A DNA stretch of 55,088 bases from Chloroflexota bacterium. GTDB lineage: Bacteria > Chloroflexota > Anaerolineae > Promineifilales > Promineifilaceae. The stretch lies in the NCBI GenBank assembly GCA_017993775.1, contig JAGOMA010000033.1, forward strand, positions 1 to 55,088. Reading direction: 5' to 3'. The notes beneath the pieces are model-generated. The model ran no database searches and was not told where the DNA came from. It saw only the letters and a program-made list of their open reading frames with translations. Positions 7,368 to 16,448 of this stretch are shown piece after piece (within the stretch, counting starts at the first letter, position 1; each line of letters begins with the position of its first letter). A program made the translations under genes and the position numbers.

Positions 7368-8495
7368 ATGAAAGCGGAAATAGTCAGCATCGGCACAAAG
7401 CATCTTCTGGGTGATGTATTGGATACAAATTCCGCTTATATTTCACGCAGCTTGCAGGAAGTTGGCGCGGAACTCATCTACAAAGTCACCGTCGGCGATA
7501 ATCTGGAGCATATCGCCGGCGCTCTGCGTATTGCCCTGGCGCGCGCGGATTTGGTGCTGACAACCGGCGGCCTGGGCGATCAGGCGCGCGATTTTACCCG
7601 GCAGGCAGCAGCCATCACCACCCACTCCTCTCTCAATCCCCTCACCAACGAGCTTGACGGCAGCATTTTGTTAGGCAATCAGGCGCCTAGATTTGCCGGC
7701 TTCATCCTGGACAACCTGCCCGGCATGTTGGTTTGTTTGCCCGGCAGCCGCCGAGAAATGGCTTATTTGCTGGAAACTGAAGTGTTTCCCTACCTTCGGG
7801 CCAGAGCCAGGCTCAAATCTGGCATGCTCATTTTGCGCACGGTGGGCGTTATGGAAAGCAGCCTGCGCCAGCAGCTTGCGGATCTTGCCCTGGGGCCCAA
7901 TCAATGGATCAGCTTTGATTCGTATGCCGGGCAATCCAACATCCGTCTGCGGGTGATGGCCGACACGGAGGCCGATATTCAGGTGCAGTTAGACATGCTG
8001 CGCCGGACCATTTTGCAGCGGTTGGGGGACCATGTATTTGGACAGGATAAAGATCGGCTGGAGGCTGTTATTTTGGCGATGTTGGGTAAGGGTGGATACC
8101 GGGTGGCTGTGGCTGAGTGCCATACCGATCACGCGCTTTCCCAACTGCTGCTGGCCGACACGGCCGTTACCGCCTCCATCTTGCCGCTGGCCGTAGAATC
8201 CGAAGTTGATCTGGCCAACGCGTTACAAATAGAGCCGCCCACACCAACCAGTACCATCACCCAATGGTGCCGCACGGCGGCCGAAGAGATGGTGCGCAAA
8301 ACGGCCGTGAGCCTTGGCCTCCTCGTGTATAATGATAAGATGCCTGGCGGCGTGCAGTTAAGCGTTTATCTCGCTTCGGCGCAAGGCGTATCGGTGACCC
8401 AACGTTCCTTTGGCGGTCATCCGGAAAATATTAATCAGTGGGCCTGTACACTGGGGCTGGCGCATTTGCACCGTTGGCTCTTGGCACATCCCTGA
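7368..8495 (+). CDS. cinA: Divergent CinA-like protein with degenerate active-site motifs
   Basis: The 375-residue product has the two-domain layout of CinA: an N-terminal MoaB/MoeA-like domain (about 1-165) and a C-terminal NMN-deamidase (PncC)-like domain (about 230-375). EIVSIGTKHLLGDVLDTN at the start and TTGGLG at 66-70 identify the family. Key motifs have changed: GTELLLG is GTKHLLG, the GP(T)xDDxT loop is GDQARDFT, and the PncC signature AESCTGG is AECHTDH at 249-255. The protein is shorter than typical CinA (about 410). GGAAGAG precedes the ATG. It may have lost NMN deamidase and pyrophosphatase activity, or changed substrate. Neighbouring genes point to no particular pathway. Confidence 0.8.
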   Translation: MKAEIVSIGTKHLLGDVLDTNSAYISRSLQEVGAELIYKVTVGDNLEHIAGALRIALARADLVLTTGGLGDQARDFTRQAAAITTHSSLNPLTNELDGSILLGNQAPRFAGFILDNLPGMLVCLPGSRREMAYLLETEVFPYLRARARLKSGMLILRTVGVMESSLRQQLADLALGPNQWISFDSYAGQSNIRLRVMADTEADIQVQLDMLRRTILQRLGDHVFGQDKDRLEAVILAMLGKGGYRVAVAECHTDHALSQLLLADTAVTASILPLAVESEVDLANALQIEPPTPTSTITQWCRTAAEEMVRKTAVSLGLLVYNDKMPGGVQLSVYLASAQGVSVTQRSFGGHPENINQWACTLGLAHLHRWLLAHP

Positions 8496-8616
8496 ACACA
8501 AATCTCTACCCAAAGCCCCTATCTGACAGTCGGCAGCCGCTAGAAGAAACGGCCAAAATCTTGAGCAAGTTGGCAACAGGTGTGCCTGCGACTGCCGCGA
8601 CGGGGGGGATTTCTCA

Positions 8617-9780
8617 ATGGACGCTTTAATTCTTTATGTATCAATTGGTTCCGGGCATCGGCGTGCAGCCGAGGTTCTGGCGGAAACATTTGCCCAACAG
8701 TATGGTTGGACATGTCTTACCGTAGACGTGTTATCCCTTGTTTGGTCGGGCCTGCCCGGTCTGGCTAACAATATGTGCGCCTGGCTTTTGAAATTGTCGG
8801 CCTCGTTTTATGAACATTACTGGGGCGACCACGAAGCGCTAAACGCGCTGGATAAAGTATTGGCGCTTACTAACATGGTGGGGTTGATGCGCGAGCTGGC
8901 AGCCAAACATCAGCCGTCCGTTTTTGTGTGTACCCATGCCCTGCCGGCGCGTATTTTGAGCCTGTTGTGGTTGAAAGACGGCCGTTCCCAACCCACCATC
9001 AACGTAGCCACCGATTTTATGGTGAATGGCCTTTGGCCGGTGGAGCGCATGTCGGCCTTTGTTGTGGCATCCGAGGCGGCGCAAACCTGCCTGGTTAGAC
9101 GGGGATATCCGGCGCGGCAAATTCATGCGCTGGGCATTCCGGTGGCGGCGCATTTTGCCGCCCAGGCTGAATCGCAAGCTGGCGTAAGAAGCCGTTTGGG
9201 TTTGGCCAACAAGCCCACGCTGCTGGCGATTACCGGCAGTTGGCACAACGAACCCTATGTGCAATCGGCCCGTGTGATGGGCGAGTTGTTTGAGTGGTGG
9301 GGGACCGGGGCAACGGCCGTTTCCTCCCCCGCAGACCTGCAAATTGTGGTCATCACCGGTCGGAATCGGGAAAGTTTTCTCTTGCTGCAAAGTCTGGTCG
9401 AGCGCCTGCCCTGGCGCGTAACGCTGCTTCCTTTTGTGGAAAATATCGGCGAATGGATGGTGGCCAGCGATTTAATGGTGACCAAACCTGGCGGCCTCAC
9501 GGTGGCGGAAACGTTGAGCTGCGCTGTGCCCATGCTGCTGCTGGGTATTGGTCCGGGCCAGGAGCAGGCCAACGCCGATTTGCTGGTAAACGAGGGATGC
9601 GCTGTTGTCGGCGCGAAAGAAACCGCCACATTGGGAGCGCAAATTTTGCATTTACTTGGTGATGATGTGCAGTTGGCGCAGATGCGCGCCGCCTGTTGGG
9701 GGCTGGCACGGCCGTATGCGGCTCAAGAAATCGCCCGGTTGGCGCAGTGCGTGGTGCAGGCAGAAACCATCTATGAATGA
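8617..9780 (+). CDS. MGDG-synthase/UgtP-type diacylglycerol glycosyltransferase
   Basis: This 387-residue GT-B enzyme of the GT28 family resembles plant MGDG synthase and Bacillus UgtP, which add sugar from a UDP-sugar to diacylglycerol at the inner membrane face. The N-terminal motif YVSIGSGHRRAAE matches the acceptor domain. The C-terminal half carries ITGSWHNEPYV, a Rossmann glycine region, and LMVTKPGGLTVAETLS, the nucleotide-sugar-binding signature of GT28. It could also act on other lipid acceptors. Its stop codon overlaps the start of yraN by a few bases, so the two are co-translated. It probably supplies membrane glycolipids. Confidence 0.85.
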   Translation: MDALILYVSIGSGHRRAAEVLAETFAQQYGWTCLTVDVLSLVWSGLPGLANNMCAWLLKLSASFYEHYWGDHEALNALDKVLALTNMVGLMRELAAKHQPSVFVCTHALPARILSLLWLKDGRSQPTINVATDFMVNGLWPVERMSAFVVASEAAQTCLVRRGYPARQIHALGIPVAAHFAAQAESQAGVRSRLGLANKPTLLAITGSWHNEPYVQSARVMGELFEWWGTGATAVSSPADLQIVVITGRNRESFLLLQSLVERLPWRVTLLPFVENIGEWMVASDLMVTKPGGLTVAETLSCAVPMLLLGIGPGQEQANADLLVNEGCAVVGAKETATLGAQILHLLGDDVQLAQMRAACWGLARPYAAQEIARLAQCVVQAETIYE

Positions 9781-10138
9781 ACGGCAAACCTTAGGGCGCT
9801 GGGGCGAATCGCTGGCGGCCATACACCTGGAAGCCAGGGGCTACCAGATCGTTACCCGCAATTGGCGCTGCCAATACGGCGAAGTGGATCTGGTGGCCAA
9901 AACAGGCGCGGAGTGGGTTTTTGTAGAGGTTAAAACGCGGCGCGGCCAGACGATGGGCGCGCCGGAAGAAGCGCTGACCGCTGCCAAACAGCGCAAAATG
10001 GTGGCCGTGGCCGAAGAATATCTGCTGGCGCATGATCTGGACGCCGATTGGCGGGTGGACCTGGTGGCGGTGGAATTAGATTCTGGCGGCAAGCTGCTGC
10101 GCTGCGACCATATTCCCAATGTGGTGCTGGGGTGGTGA
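9773..10138 (+). CDS. yraN: YraN/UPF0102 endonuclease-like protein
   Basis: A 121-residue member of the UPF0102 (YraN) family, with a Holliday-junction-resolvase-like nuclease fold of uncertain role. LGRWGESLAAIHLEARGYQI starts the domain. NWRCQYGEVDLVAK and VFVEVKTRRG carry the E-D-ExK residues expected of the nuclease core (about residues 36-58). The start was placed at MNERQ, which overlaps the glycosyltransferase stop and matches family length. miaA follows directly, with a possible GTG start overlapping this stop, so these genes look like one operon. Confidence 0.92.
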   Translation: MNERQTLGRWGESLAAIHLEARGYQIVTRNWRCQYGEVDLVAKTGAEWVFVEVKTRRGQTMGAPEEALTAAKQRKMVAVAEEYLLAHDLDADWRVDLVAVELDSGGKLLRCDHIPNVVLGW

Positions 10139-10176
10139 GGCAGCCAGTGGGGGAAAGACGCAGCCAAGACACACCG

Positions 10177-11082
10177 ATGGCGCTGGTGATTGTGGGGGCA
10201 ACGGCCGTTGGCAAAACGGCTCTCTCGCTGCAAATTGCCCGACGTTGGGATGGGGAAATCATTTCTGCCGACTCGCGGCTTTTTTACCGCGGGATGGATA
10301 TTGGCACGGCCAAACCCTCCGCAGCGGAGCGGGCGGCAGCGCCCCACCACCTGATCGATCTGTGCGATCCGGACGAGACGGTGACGCTGGGAGCGTATCA
10401 ACAGGCGGCTTTTGCTGCCATTGAGGCGGTGTGGGCGAACGGCCGTTTGCCCATTCTGGTTGGCGGCACCGGCCAATATGTGAAAGCGGTTGTCGAAGGG
10501 TGGGGGATTCCGCGCGTGGCTCCCCAACCAGACCTGCGCGCAGCGCTGGAGGCTGTTGGCGGCCCGGAACTGGCGCGTTGGCTGGCGGCTTTGGACCCTG
10601 AAGCGGCGGCGCGCATCGACGCGCGCAATGTGCGCCGAGTCATTCGCGCCCTGGAAGTAACACTGGTGACCGGACGGCCGATCTCGGAATTGCAGCGCAA
10701 AACCCCACCGCCCTATGCGTTTTGCCAGATCGGCCTGACGCGGAGCCGGGAGTCGTTGTACCGGCGGATTGATGCGCGGGTGGACGAGATGATGGCGGCA
10801 GGCTTATTGGCTGAATTGACTGCTCTGCGGGAAATGGGTTACGGCCGTTCGCTGCCGTCGATGAGTGGTTTAGGGTATCAGCAGTTGGGCGCGTATCTGG
10901 ATGGGGAAATGGGCTTGGCGGAGGCGGTGGAGCGGATTAAATTTGAAACGCACCGTTTTGCCCGGCAGCAGGGAACCTGGTTTCGGCTGGATGACCCGGC
11001 GATTGCCTGGTTTGATATGGATGCGGCGGGCGTGGAAACGGCCGTGTATGCCCACCTTACGCGCTGGCTGGCCGGGGATTAA
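10177..11082 (+). CDS. miaA: tRNA dimethylallyltransferase MiaA
   Basis: MiaA adds a dimethylallyl group to N6 of adenosine 37 in tRNAs that read codons starting with U. The 301-residue product begins MALVIVGATAVGKTALS, which contains the P-loop. ISADSRLFYRGMDIGTAKP near residue 35 binds tRNA and catalyses transfer; PHHLIDLCDP follows, and LVGGTGQYVKA near residue 95 is also a family signature. No strong Shine-Dalgarno sequence precedes this ATG. A GTG at 10135 would add 14 residues and overlap the yraN stop by four bases, so coupled initiation there is possible. The gene converges on a hybrid kinase gene; the two stop codons share the bases TTAA. Confidence 0.96.
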   Translation: MALVIVGATAVGKTALSLQIARRWDGEIISADSRLFYRGMDIGTAKPSAAERAAAPHHLIDLCDPDETVTLGAYQQAAFAAIEAVWANGRLPILVGGTGQYVKAVVEGWGIPRVAPQPDLRAALEAVGGPELARWLAALDPEAAARIDARNVRRVIRALEVTLVTGRPISELQRKTPPPYAFCQIGLTRSRESLYRRIDARVDEMMAAGLLAELTALREMGYGRSLPSMSGLGYQQLGAYLDGEMGLAEAVERIKFETHRFARQQGTWFRLDDPAIAWFDMDAAGVETAVYAHLTRWLAGD

Positions 11083-12170
11083 ATTTCTACCACAAAAATG
11101 GTCCCTTTGGGCTTGTTGTCGGTGACGAAGATACGGCCGTTGTGGGCTTCGACGCTCATTTTACAAAAAGCCAATCCCAGGCCAGTTTGGGGCACGCCTT
11201 GTTTCTTCATGGAAATCGTCTTGAATTTGTCGAACACCGCTTCCCGATATTTTTCCGGAATGCCAGGACCTTGGTCGATCACTTCCACGCGCAGGCGTGG
11301 CGCTTGGGGCGAATAGGTATGGGGGTATTTAATTTCCAGAGTGACGGCTTCACCGGGCGAAGAAAATTTGAAGGCGTTGGAGAGCAAGTTGTCGATGGTG
11401 CGGGTGAATAGGCTGCGATCCAATTCGATCCGATACCGCTGCGGTTCAATGTGTACCTGAAAATCGATGCCCACTAAATCAGCCATCCGGTTGTACTGCT
11501 CTTGCAGATTGCCGATGAGGCTGGCAACCGAGACTTCGATTGGTTTGATGACCAGGTTCCCGCTTTCCATTTTTGCCAGTACCAATAAATCGTTGGCAAA
11601 GGTGTTGATCAGTTGGGTTTGGCTGCGGATGGCTTCGATAGAGTCGATCTGGCCGGGGGTGAGGTTGCTGTTGTTGCTGGCAAGGAGGCCACAGTGCATG
11701 GCTACGGCCGTTAACGGTGAACGGATGTCATGCGCCGCCATGTTGATCAGATCTTCGCGCATTTTGATCGCTTCTTGCAGGCCGTCGAATTGTCGTTTGA
11801 TGCGTAGTAAGGTACGCATTCGCGCGCGCAGTTCGGTGCGATCTATCGGTTTGCTTAAAAATTCGTCTGCGCCGGCTTCCAGGCCGCGCAGTTTATCGGC
11901 CTGGCTGTCTAAGGCAGTGACCAGAATGACGGGTATGTGCTGCCACTGGGGATTGTTTTTTAGGCGGCGGCAGACGGTGTAGCCATCAATGATCGGCATC
12001 ATGACATCTAGCAAGATGATGTCGGGGTCGAAATTGGTTACGGCCGTCAGTCCTTCCAGGCCGTCGGCGGCAACGGCCGTTTCATAACCTTCCATCATCA
12101 AGAGTTCAGCAAATGTTTCACGGGCGATCAGATCGTCGTCTATCACAAGAATGCGGGGTTTTTTGGCCAT
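11079..12170 (-). CDS. Response-regulator/histidine-kinase hybrid (REC-HisKA-HATPase)
   Basis: This 363-residue soluble protein has an N-terminal receiver (about 5-122) with acidic pocket DDD at 11-13, phospho-acceptor D55 in LLDVMMP and K107 in SKP. A short linker leads to a HisKA domain with H147 in MAAHDIRSPLTAV. The HATPase domain (about 245-363) has NLLSNAFKF (N box), DQGPGIP (G1) and GLGLAF (G2). A receiver placed before a kinase is typical of relay proteins controlled by another kinase. It lies four bases after the stop of the 1067-residue hybrid kinase, whose C-terminal receiver may pass phosphate on. No output domain is attached. Confidence 0.93.
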   Translation of the reverse strand: MAKKPRILVIDDDLIARETFAELLMMEGYETAVAADGLEGLTAVTNFDPDIILLDVMMPIIDGYTVCRRLKNNPQWQHIPVILVTALDSQADKLRGLEAGADEFLSKPIDRTELRARMRTLLRIKRQFDGLQEAIKMREDLINMAAHDIRSPLTAVAMHCGLLASNNSNLTPGQIDSIEAIRSQTQLINTFANDLLVLAKMESGNLVIKPIEVSVASLIGNLQEQYNRMADLVGIDFQVHIEPQRYRIELDRSLFTRTIDNLLSNAFKFSSPGEAVTLEIKYPHTYSPQAPRLRVEVIDQGPGIPEKYREAVFDKFKTISMKKQGVPQTGLGLAFCKMSVEAHNGRIFVTDNKPKGTIFVVEI

Positions 12171-12174
12171 ATGT

Positions 12175-15100
12175 TTATCGAGCTGCTATTTGGCTTTTGA
12201 TAGCGTTGTTGAGTTCCTTAAAGCTAATCGGCTTGCTGATGTATGTATTTGCGCCAGCTTCCAGGCAGCGTTCGCGGTCGCCGGGCATAGCCAGGGCCGT
12301 CATGGCGACGATAACTGTCGCTGCTTGATTGGGATTGGCGCGAATGCGGCGCATGGCTTCCAGGCCATCCAACCCAGGCATTTGGATGTCCATGAGGATC
12401 AAATCGGGCGCTTCACCCAATGCCTTTTCCACTGCTTCCAGACCATTTCTTGCCTGTAGGACCTGATAACCTTGGGTGACCAGGTATTCGCTCAGAGCTT
12501 CCATGGCCGCTTCATTGTCTTCGACAAGCAGCAGGGTGAAGTCGTTGTTGTCGACGGCCGGTGGTGTAGGCGGGAGGGGGATGAGGGGAACGGCCGTCAG
12601 GCCATTCAGCGTTTGGTTCTTGCCTGTGGGCGTTGACCAGGGCAGCGAGATGGTGAATTTGCTGCCAACGCCAATCTGGCTTTCTAATTCGATGGTCCCG
12701 TGGTGCATTTGCACCAGGCGGTGGACGAGCGCCAGGCCCAGGCCTGTGCCAGAATATTTACGCGAGAGGGTCGCATCTAACTGAACGAATGGCTGGAACA
12801 ACCGGGGCATATCGTCGGGGTCTATGCCGATGCCATTGTCCCAAACGATAAATTGGACGATCTCTTGTTTTATGTTTCCGCGCACGTCTAAGCCAATTTT
12901 ACCCCCTTCGGGAGTGAACTTAATGGCGTTGGTGAGCAGATTGACGAGGACTTGTTTGATTCGACGGCCGTCGGCATGAATGATAACGGCCGTGTCATCA
13001 ATCGTCTCTTTCAGTTCAATTTGCTTCTTGTGCGCCATATGCGCCACCATGCGCAAGCTGCTCTCGCAAATCGTCCGCACAGGCACCGGCTCAACCAAAA
13101 GCTCCAATTTGCCCGCTTCAATTTTGGCCACGTCCAAAATATCATTGATCAATTCCAACAGATGTTGGGCACTTTCTTCAATAATGTTTAAAGATCTCGT
13201 TTGCCCAATCACATTTGGACTCGATTCACGCATAAGTTCACAGCGCAGCATAATGGCGTTCAACGGCGTTCTCAGCTCATGGCTCATGCTGGCCAAAAAT
13301 TCATCCCTCGATTGCAGCGCCTGCACCAGGCGTGTATTGGCAATGTGCAGTTCTTCAGTACGCGCAGCCACCCGCTCCTCTAATTCACTCGTATACGCCC
13401 GCAGCCGATCGGAAAGACGCACCGTTTCCAAGGCCCGACCCAACTCTTCCCCAACCACTTTCACCAGCCGCACCTCGCTTGGCGAAAAGGCCCGGTTCTC
13501 CAGGGAAAACAATATGAGGCTGCCAATGGCTACCTGACCACGGTAAACAATTGGCGCCGTAACCAACGATATGGTTTCAGCCTGAAAGTCTGGCAGATCG
13601 GCGAACGCTTTGAAAGCCGCATCGGATTGTAAATCAAAGTTGGCATTGGCATACGCCTGTCCAGTTTCAAAAATACTTTGAAACAAAAGGCTGTGTTGCA
13701 TGGGCAGCGCCGCGCCTATCTGCGAAATGGCTCGCGGCGGCAGCATTTCTGAAACCACGACCTGGGTCACTTGTTCTTCATCCAGCAGGCTTAAAAAGGT
13801 GAACGGAGCCTGCAAAAAATTTGACAATTCCACGCAGGCAGTTTGGAAAATATCTGTTTCTGTCGCGCCGGCCGTGATGGTGGCGATGATGTGGTTCAGC
13901 AGATCTAGCTCTTTGGCCCAACGCTGGGTTTCGTTGAACAGGCGCACGCTTTGCAAAGCCAGCGCTGCCCGGTCGGCAAAGTGAGATAGCAGCCGTTCGT
14001 CGTTTTGGTCGAAGGCGTGATAGTCTGAACTTTGCATGTCGATGGCCCCAATGACCCGGCGATCGATTTTTAAGGGCACGCATAATTCGGATTTGGTCAG
14101 GTCCCAGCCGCGTTTGTATTGTGGCTGCATATCCACATTGTCGACGTTTAAAGATTTGCCGGTGCGAATTACTTCCGGGATGATACCTAATCCGGATACG
14201 GTTAAGATGGATCGGTTGACTTCGTCAACATATGGGCCTGATGCGGCTACGCGATTGAGCTTGTCTGTTTCGGTGTCTATTAAAACCAGGCTGCAATTTG
14301 TATTGACAAATTCGCGCCGGACGGTCTCGACGATGGATTTGGCCAGGCTTCTAAAGTCGGGGGTGGTAGAAGCTAGCAGCGTATCGGATGCCCGATACAG
14401 GCGATCGAGTTCTTCGTTGCGACGGCGCAGGGCTTCCTCTGCTCGTTTTCTTTCGGCAATTTCTTGCTGTGCTTGTTCGTAAAGTTGGGCGTTTTCGATG
14501 GCAATGGCGGCGGATGAGGCGACGGATTCCAAGAGGGTTAAGTCGGCCTGGGTGAAAGTGGCGACGTTCTGGTCTACAAGCTGGAGCGCGCCTAATGTGT
14601 TTTGTTTGGTTTGTAGTGGCAGGCATAACATGGACCGGATGGCAATGCCGGTTTTTTGGTCAACGCTGGGATAATAGCGGGGGTCCGACCAGGTATCTTC
14701 AATGAGGACTGGGTGGTTGTGGGTGGTTACCCAGCCGACGATGCCTTGACCCATTTCTAAGCGCCAGCCGCGAAGGTATTCGTTGCCGGGGCCAGCGACT
14801 TCGCGGCAAACGAGATGGTTGGTTTCTTTGTCGATTAGCCAGATAGAGCAGGCCATAGCGTCTAGTAGGCGGCGAGCTTGTTCCAGGGTGGTGGCGACAA
14901 CCTGGTTGAGGTCCAGTGAGGATGCAAGTTGGCGGCCAACTTGATTGATAAAGGCCAGCTCGGTGCGCAGGCGCTGTTGGTCCAGGTTGTATTTGATGGC
15001 TCGGAAGAGATGCGCTTTATCGAATTCCTGGTTGATGAGGTAATCTAGGGAGTTGTCTTCGGCGAGGTGAACGGCCGTATCTGCACCATCGACATCGGCT

Positions 15101-15378
15101 AATAAAATAACCGGTTTGTGCGGGAATTGTTGCCGCAGTTGTTGTAGGCTGCTCAAGCCTTTATCTACAGGTGCGGTGAATTCGAGGAGGATGACGGCCG
15201 TTGGCGACTTTTCTACCAACGCTAACGCATCTTCCAAAGAAAATTCGGCATAAAATTGAAAATCGGCCGCCCCCTCAAAAAGCCCGCGTAAATTGGAAAT
15301 TACAGAGGTATTCTGGCCGATGTACAGAATGCCGGTCAGTCGGTTGGCAAGTTTTTGGTGTGATATTATGCTGACCAT
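12175..15378 (-). CDS. Multi-GAF hybrid histidine kinase with N-terminal pseudo-receiver
   Basis: A 1067-residue cytosolic hybrid kinase. A receiver-like domain at about 15-130 has no phospho-acceptor Asp (LLEFTAP in place of LLDxxxP) and lacks the Lys, so it is degenerate. Three GAF domains follow at about 155-300, 345-500 and 515-660, then a coiled coil. HisKA has H700 in SMSHELRTPLN. The HATPase has NLLTNAIKF, DNGIGI and GTGLGL, and the C-terminal receiver (947-1067) has D997 in LMDIQMPG. No membrane helix is seen, so it should sense soluble ligands or light through GAF domains. It is co-transcribed with the downstream REC-kinase gene. Its own promoter should lie in the 208-bp spacer 15379-15586. 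Confidence 0.93.
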   Translation of the reverse strand: MVSIISHQKLANRLTGILYIGQNTSVISNLRGLFEGAADFQFYAEFSLEDALALVEKSPTAVILLEFTAPVDKGLSSLQQLRQQFPHKPVILLADVDGADTAVHLAEDNSLDYLINQEFDKAHLFRAIKYNLDQQRLRTELAFINQVGRQLASSLDLNQVVATTLEQARRLLDAMACSIWLIDKETNHLVCREVAGPGNEYLRGWRLEMGQGIVGWVTTHNHPVLIEDTWSDPRYYPSVDQKTGIAIRSMLCLPLQTKQNTLGALQLVDQNVATFTQADLTLLESVASSAAIAIENAQLYEQAQQEIAERKRAEEALRRRNEELDRLYRASDTLLASTTPDFRSLAKSIVETVRREFVNTNCSLVLIDTETDKLNRVAASGPYVDEVNRSILTVSGLGIIPEVIRTGKSLNVDNVDMQPQYKRGWDLTKSELCVPLKIDRRVIGAIDMQSSDYHAFDQNDERLLSHFADRAALALQSVRLFNETQRWAKELDLLNHIIATITAGATETDIFQTACVELSNFLQAPFTFLSLLDEEQVTQVVVSEMLPPRAISQIGAALPMQHSLLFQSIFETGQAYANANFDLQSDAAFKAFADLPDFQAETISLVTAPIVYRGQVAIGSLILFSLENRAFSPSEVRLVKVVGEELGRALETVRLSDRLRAYTSELEERVAARTEELHIANTRLVQALQSRDEFLASMSHELRTPLNAIMLRCELMRESSPNVIGQTRSLNIIEESAQHLLELINDILDVAKIEAGKLELLVEPVPVRTICESSLRMVAHMAHKKQIELKETIDDTAVIIHADGRRIKQVLVNLLTNAIKFTPEGGKIGLDVRGNIKQEIVQFIVWDNGIGIDPDDMPRLFQPFVQLDATLSRKYSGTGLGLALVHRLVQMHHGTIELESQIGVGSKFTISLPWSTPTGKNQTLNGLTAVPLIPLPPTPPAVDNNDFTLLLVEDNEAAMEALSEYLVTQGYQVLQARNGLEAVEKALGEAPDLILMDIQMPGLDGLEAMRRIRANPNQAATVIVAMTALAMPGDRERCLEAGANTYISKPISFKELNNAIKSQIAAR

Positions 15379-15586
15379 GTATGGCTATCCATTGCTCATT
15401 TTTTCCTGCTGTTGAGACCCATTGGTATGTGCTCTTCGGTACTCGAGGCGTCGAGGACATGGCCTCTAATCGATCTGGCAGGACTGTTCATTTTCAGTTG
15501 TTAACATTAAATCATCCTCGCTAAAAAGTCCATAGTACGGGCTTCTGGGGGGTGCGGATTTCCGATTGCCGGACATAGCTTGTTGG

Positions 15587-16405
15587 TTATAAGACCAGAA
15601 TTGCCTGTTCCACTTGTGTCACCAGCGCATGGCTGACATCATCCAGCAGCAGCCGCTCCCAGCCGGTACTGGTATGTGTGCCAATGATCATCAGGTCATA
15701 GAGGCCAGAGGCCGCCTCGGCGACAATTTCATCTACCACCAGCCCATGACGGATTTTAGCCTTGGGATTGGTTTTGTTTTGTTCCAACAAGGCGATGTCG
15801 TGGTCCAGAAGTTCGCCTTCGGGCGTGTGTTCTGCTATTAACTCGGCGGCGCTGGCGTGCAGCTCCCATTCTTCCACGCCTGGCCCGGCGATAATTTGCG
15901 ACATGACGTGCAGGACGGTGATCTCTGTGCCGGGGGTGAGTAAGGTTGGCAGGCGTGTGTTCAGGCGCTCCAGAAGGGATGGTTCGCGGCCGCTTTCACA
16001 GATGAGCAGGCGGTGCAGGCTGTCTGGCTCGCTTTTGGCGATGAGTACGGGGCAGTTGGCGCGCAGCATCACGCGCTCGGCCACTGGGCCAAGCAGGCGT
16101 TTGACGAGGTGGTGCATGGGGCGCGAGCCGACGACGACCAGATCGAACGCGCCTTCTTCGGCTTCGGCGGCGATTTCTTCGGTGGGGTGGCCGGTGCGGA
16201 TTTTTGCGGCAACGGCCGTTACCCCTTCTGGCAGCAGCGTTTGGGCGGCCGCTAATATCTGGTCGCCTTTGGCGGAGTCACTTTCGTGTTTCACGACGGT
16301 CAGCAGCGTAACAGTCCCGTTCATCATGGCAGCCAGCCGCCCGCCAAGGCGAACGGCCGTGTCGGAGTGGGGCGCGCCCCCTGTGGCAATCAGAATACGC
16401 ATCAT
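15587..16405 (-). CDS. Tandem universal stress protein (two UspA domains)
   Basis: The 272-residue product has two UspA-like domains, about residues 3-125 and 130-272. The first has the start RILIATGGAPHSDTA and an ATP-loop-like stretch VVVGSRPMHHLVKRLLGP, close to the G-x2-G-x9-G(S/T) pattern. The second has IIGTHTSTGWERLLLDDVSHALV, where the distal glycine is replaced, so only the first is likely to bind nucleotide. GAGAGG precedes the first of two adjacent ATG codons. It sits 43 bases downstream of the Na/Pi-cotransporter-like gene on the same strand, so the two may form a stress or transport unit. Confidence 0.92.
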   Translation of the reverse strand: MMRILIATGGAPHSDTAVRLGGRLAAMMNGTVTLLTVVKHESDSAKGDQILAAAQTLLPEGVTAVAAKIRTGHPTEEIAAEAEEGAFDLVVVGSRPMHHLVKRLLGPVAERVMLRANCPVLIAKSEPDSLHRLLICESGREPSLLERLNTRLPTLLTPGTEITVLHVMSQIIAGPGVEEWELHASAAELIAEHTPEGELLDHDIALLEQNKTNPKAKIRHGLVVDEIVAEAASGLYDLMIIGTHTSTGWERLLLDDVSHALVTQVEQAILVL

Positions 16406-16448
16406 AGGTTAACCTCTCGAATAGAATGCCTGGGTGAATACGGCCGTA

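Noticed and set aside
8328..8334. TATAAT inside the CinA-like gene as a promoter
   Set aside because: It is within coding sequence, has no -35 partner, and the next gene starts almost 300 bases away after other sequence; it is likely chance.
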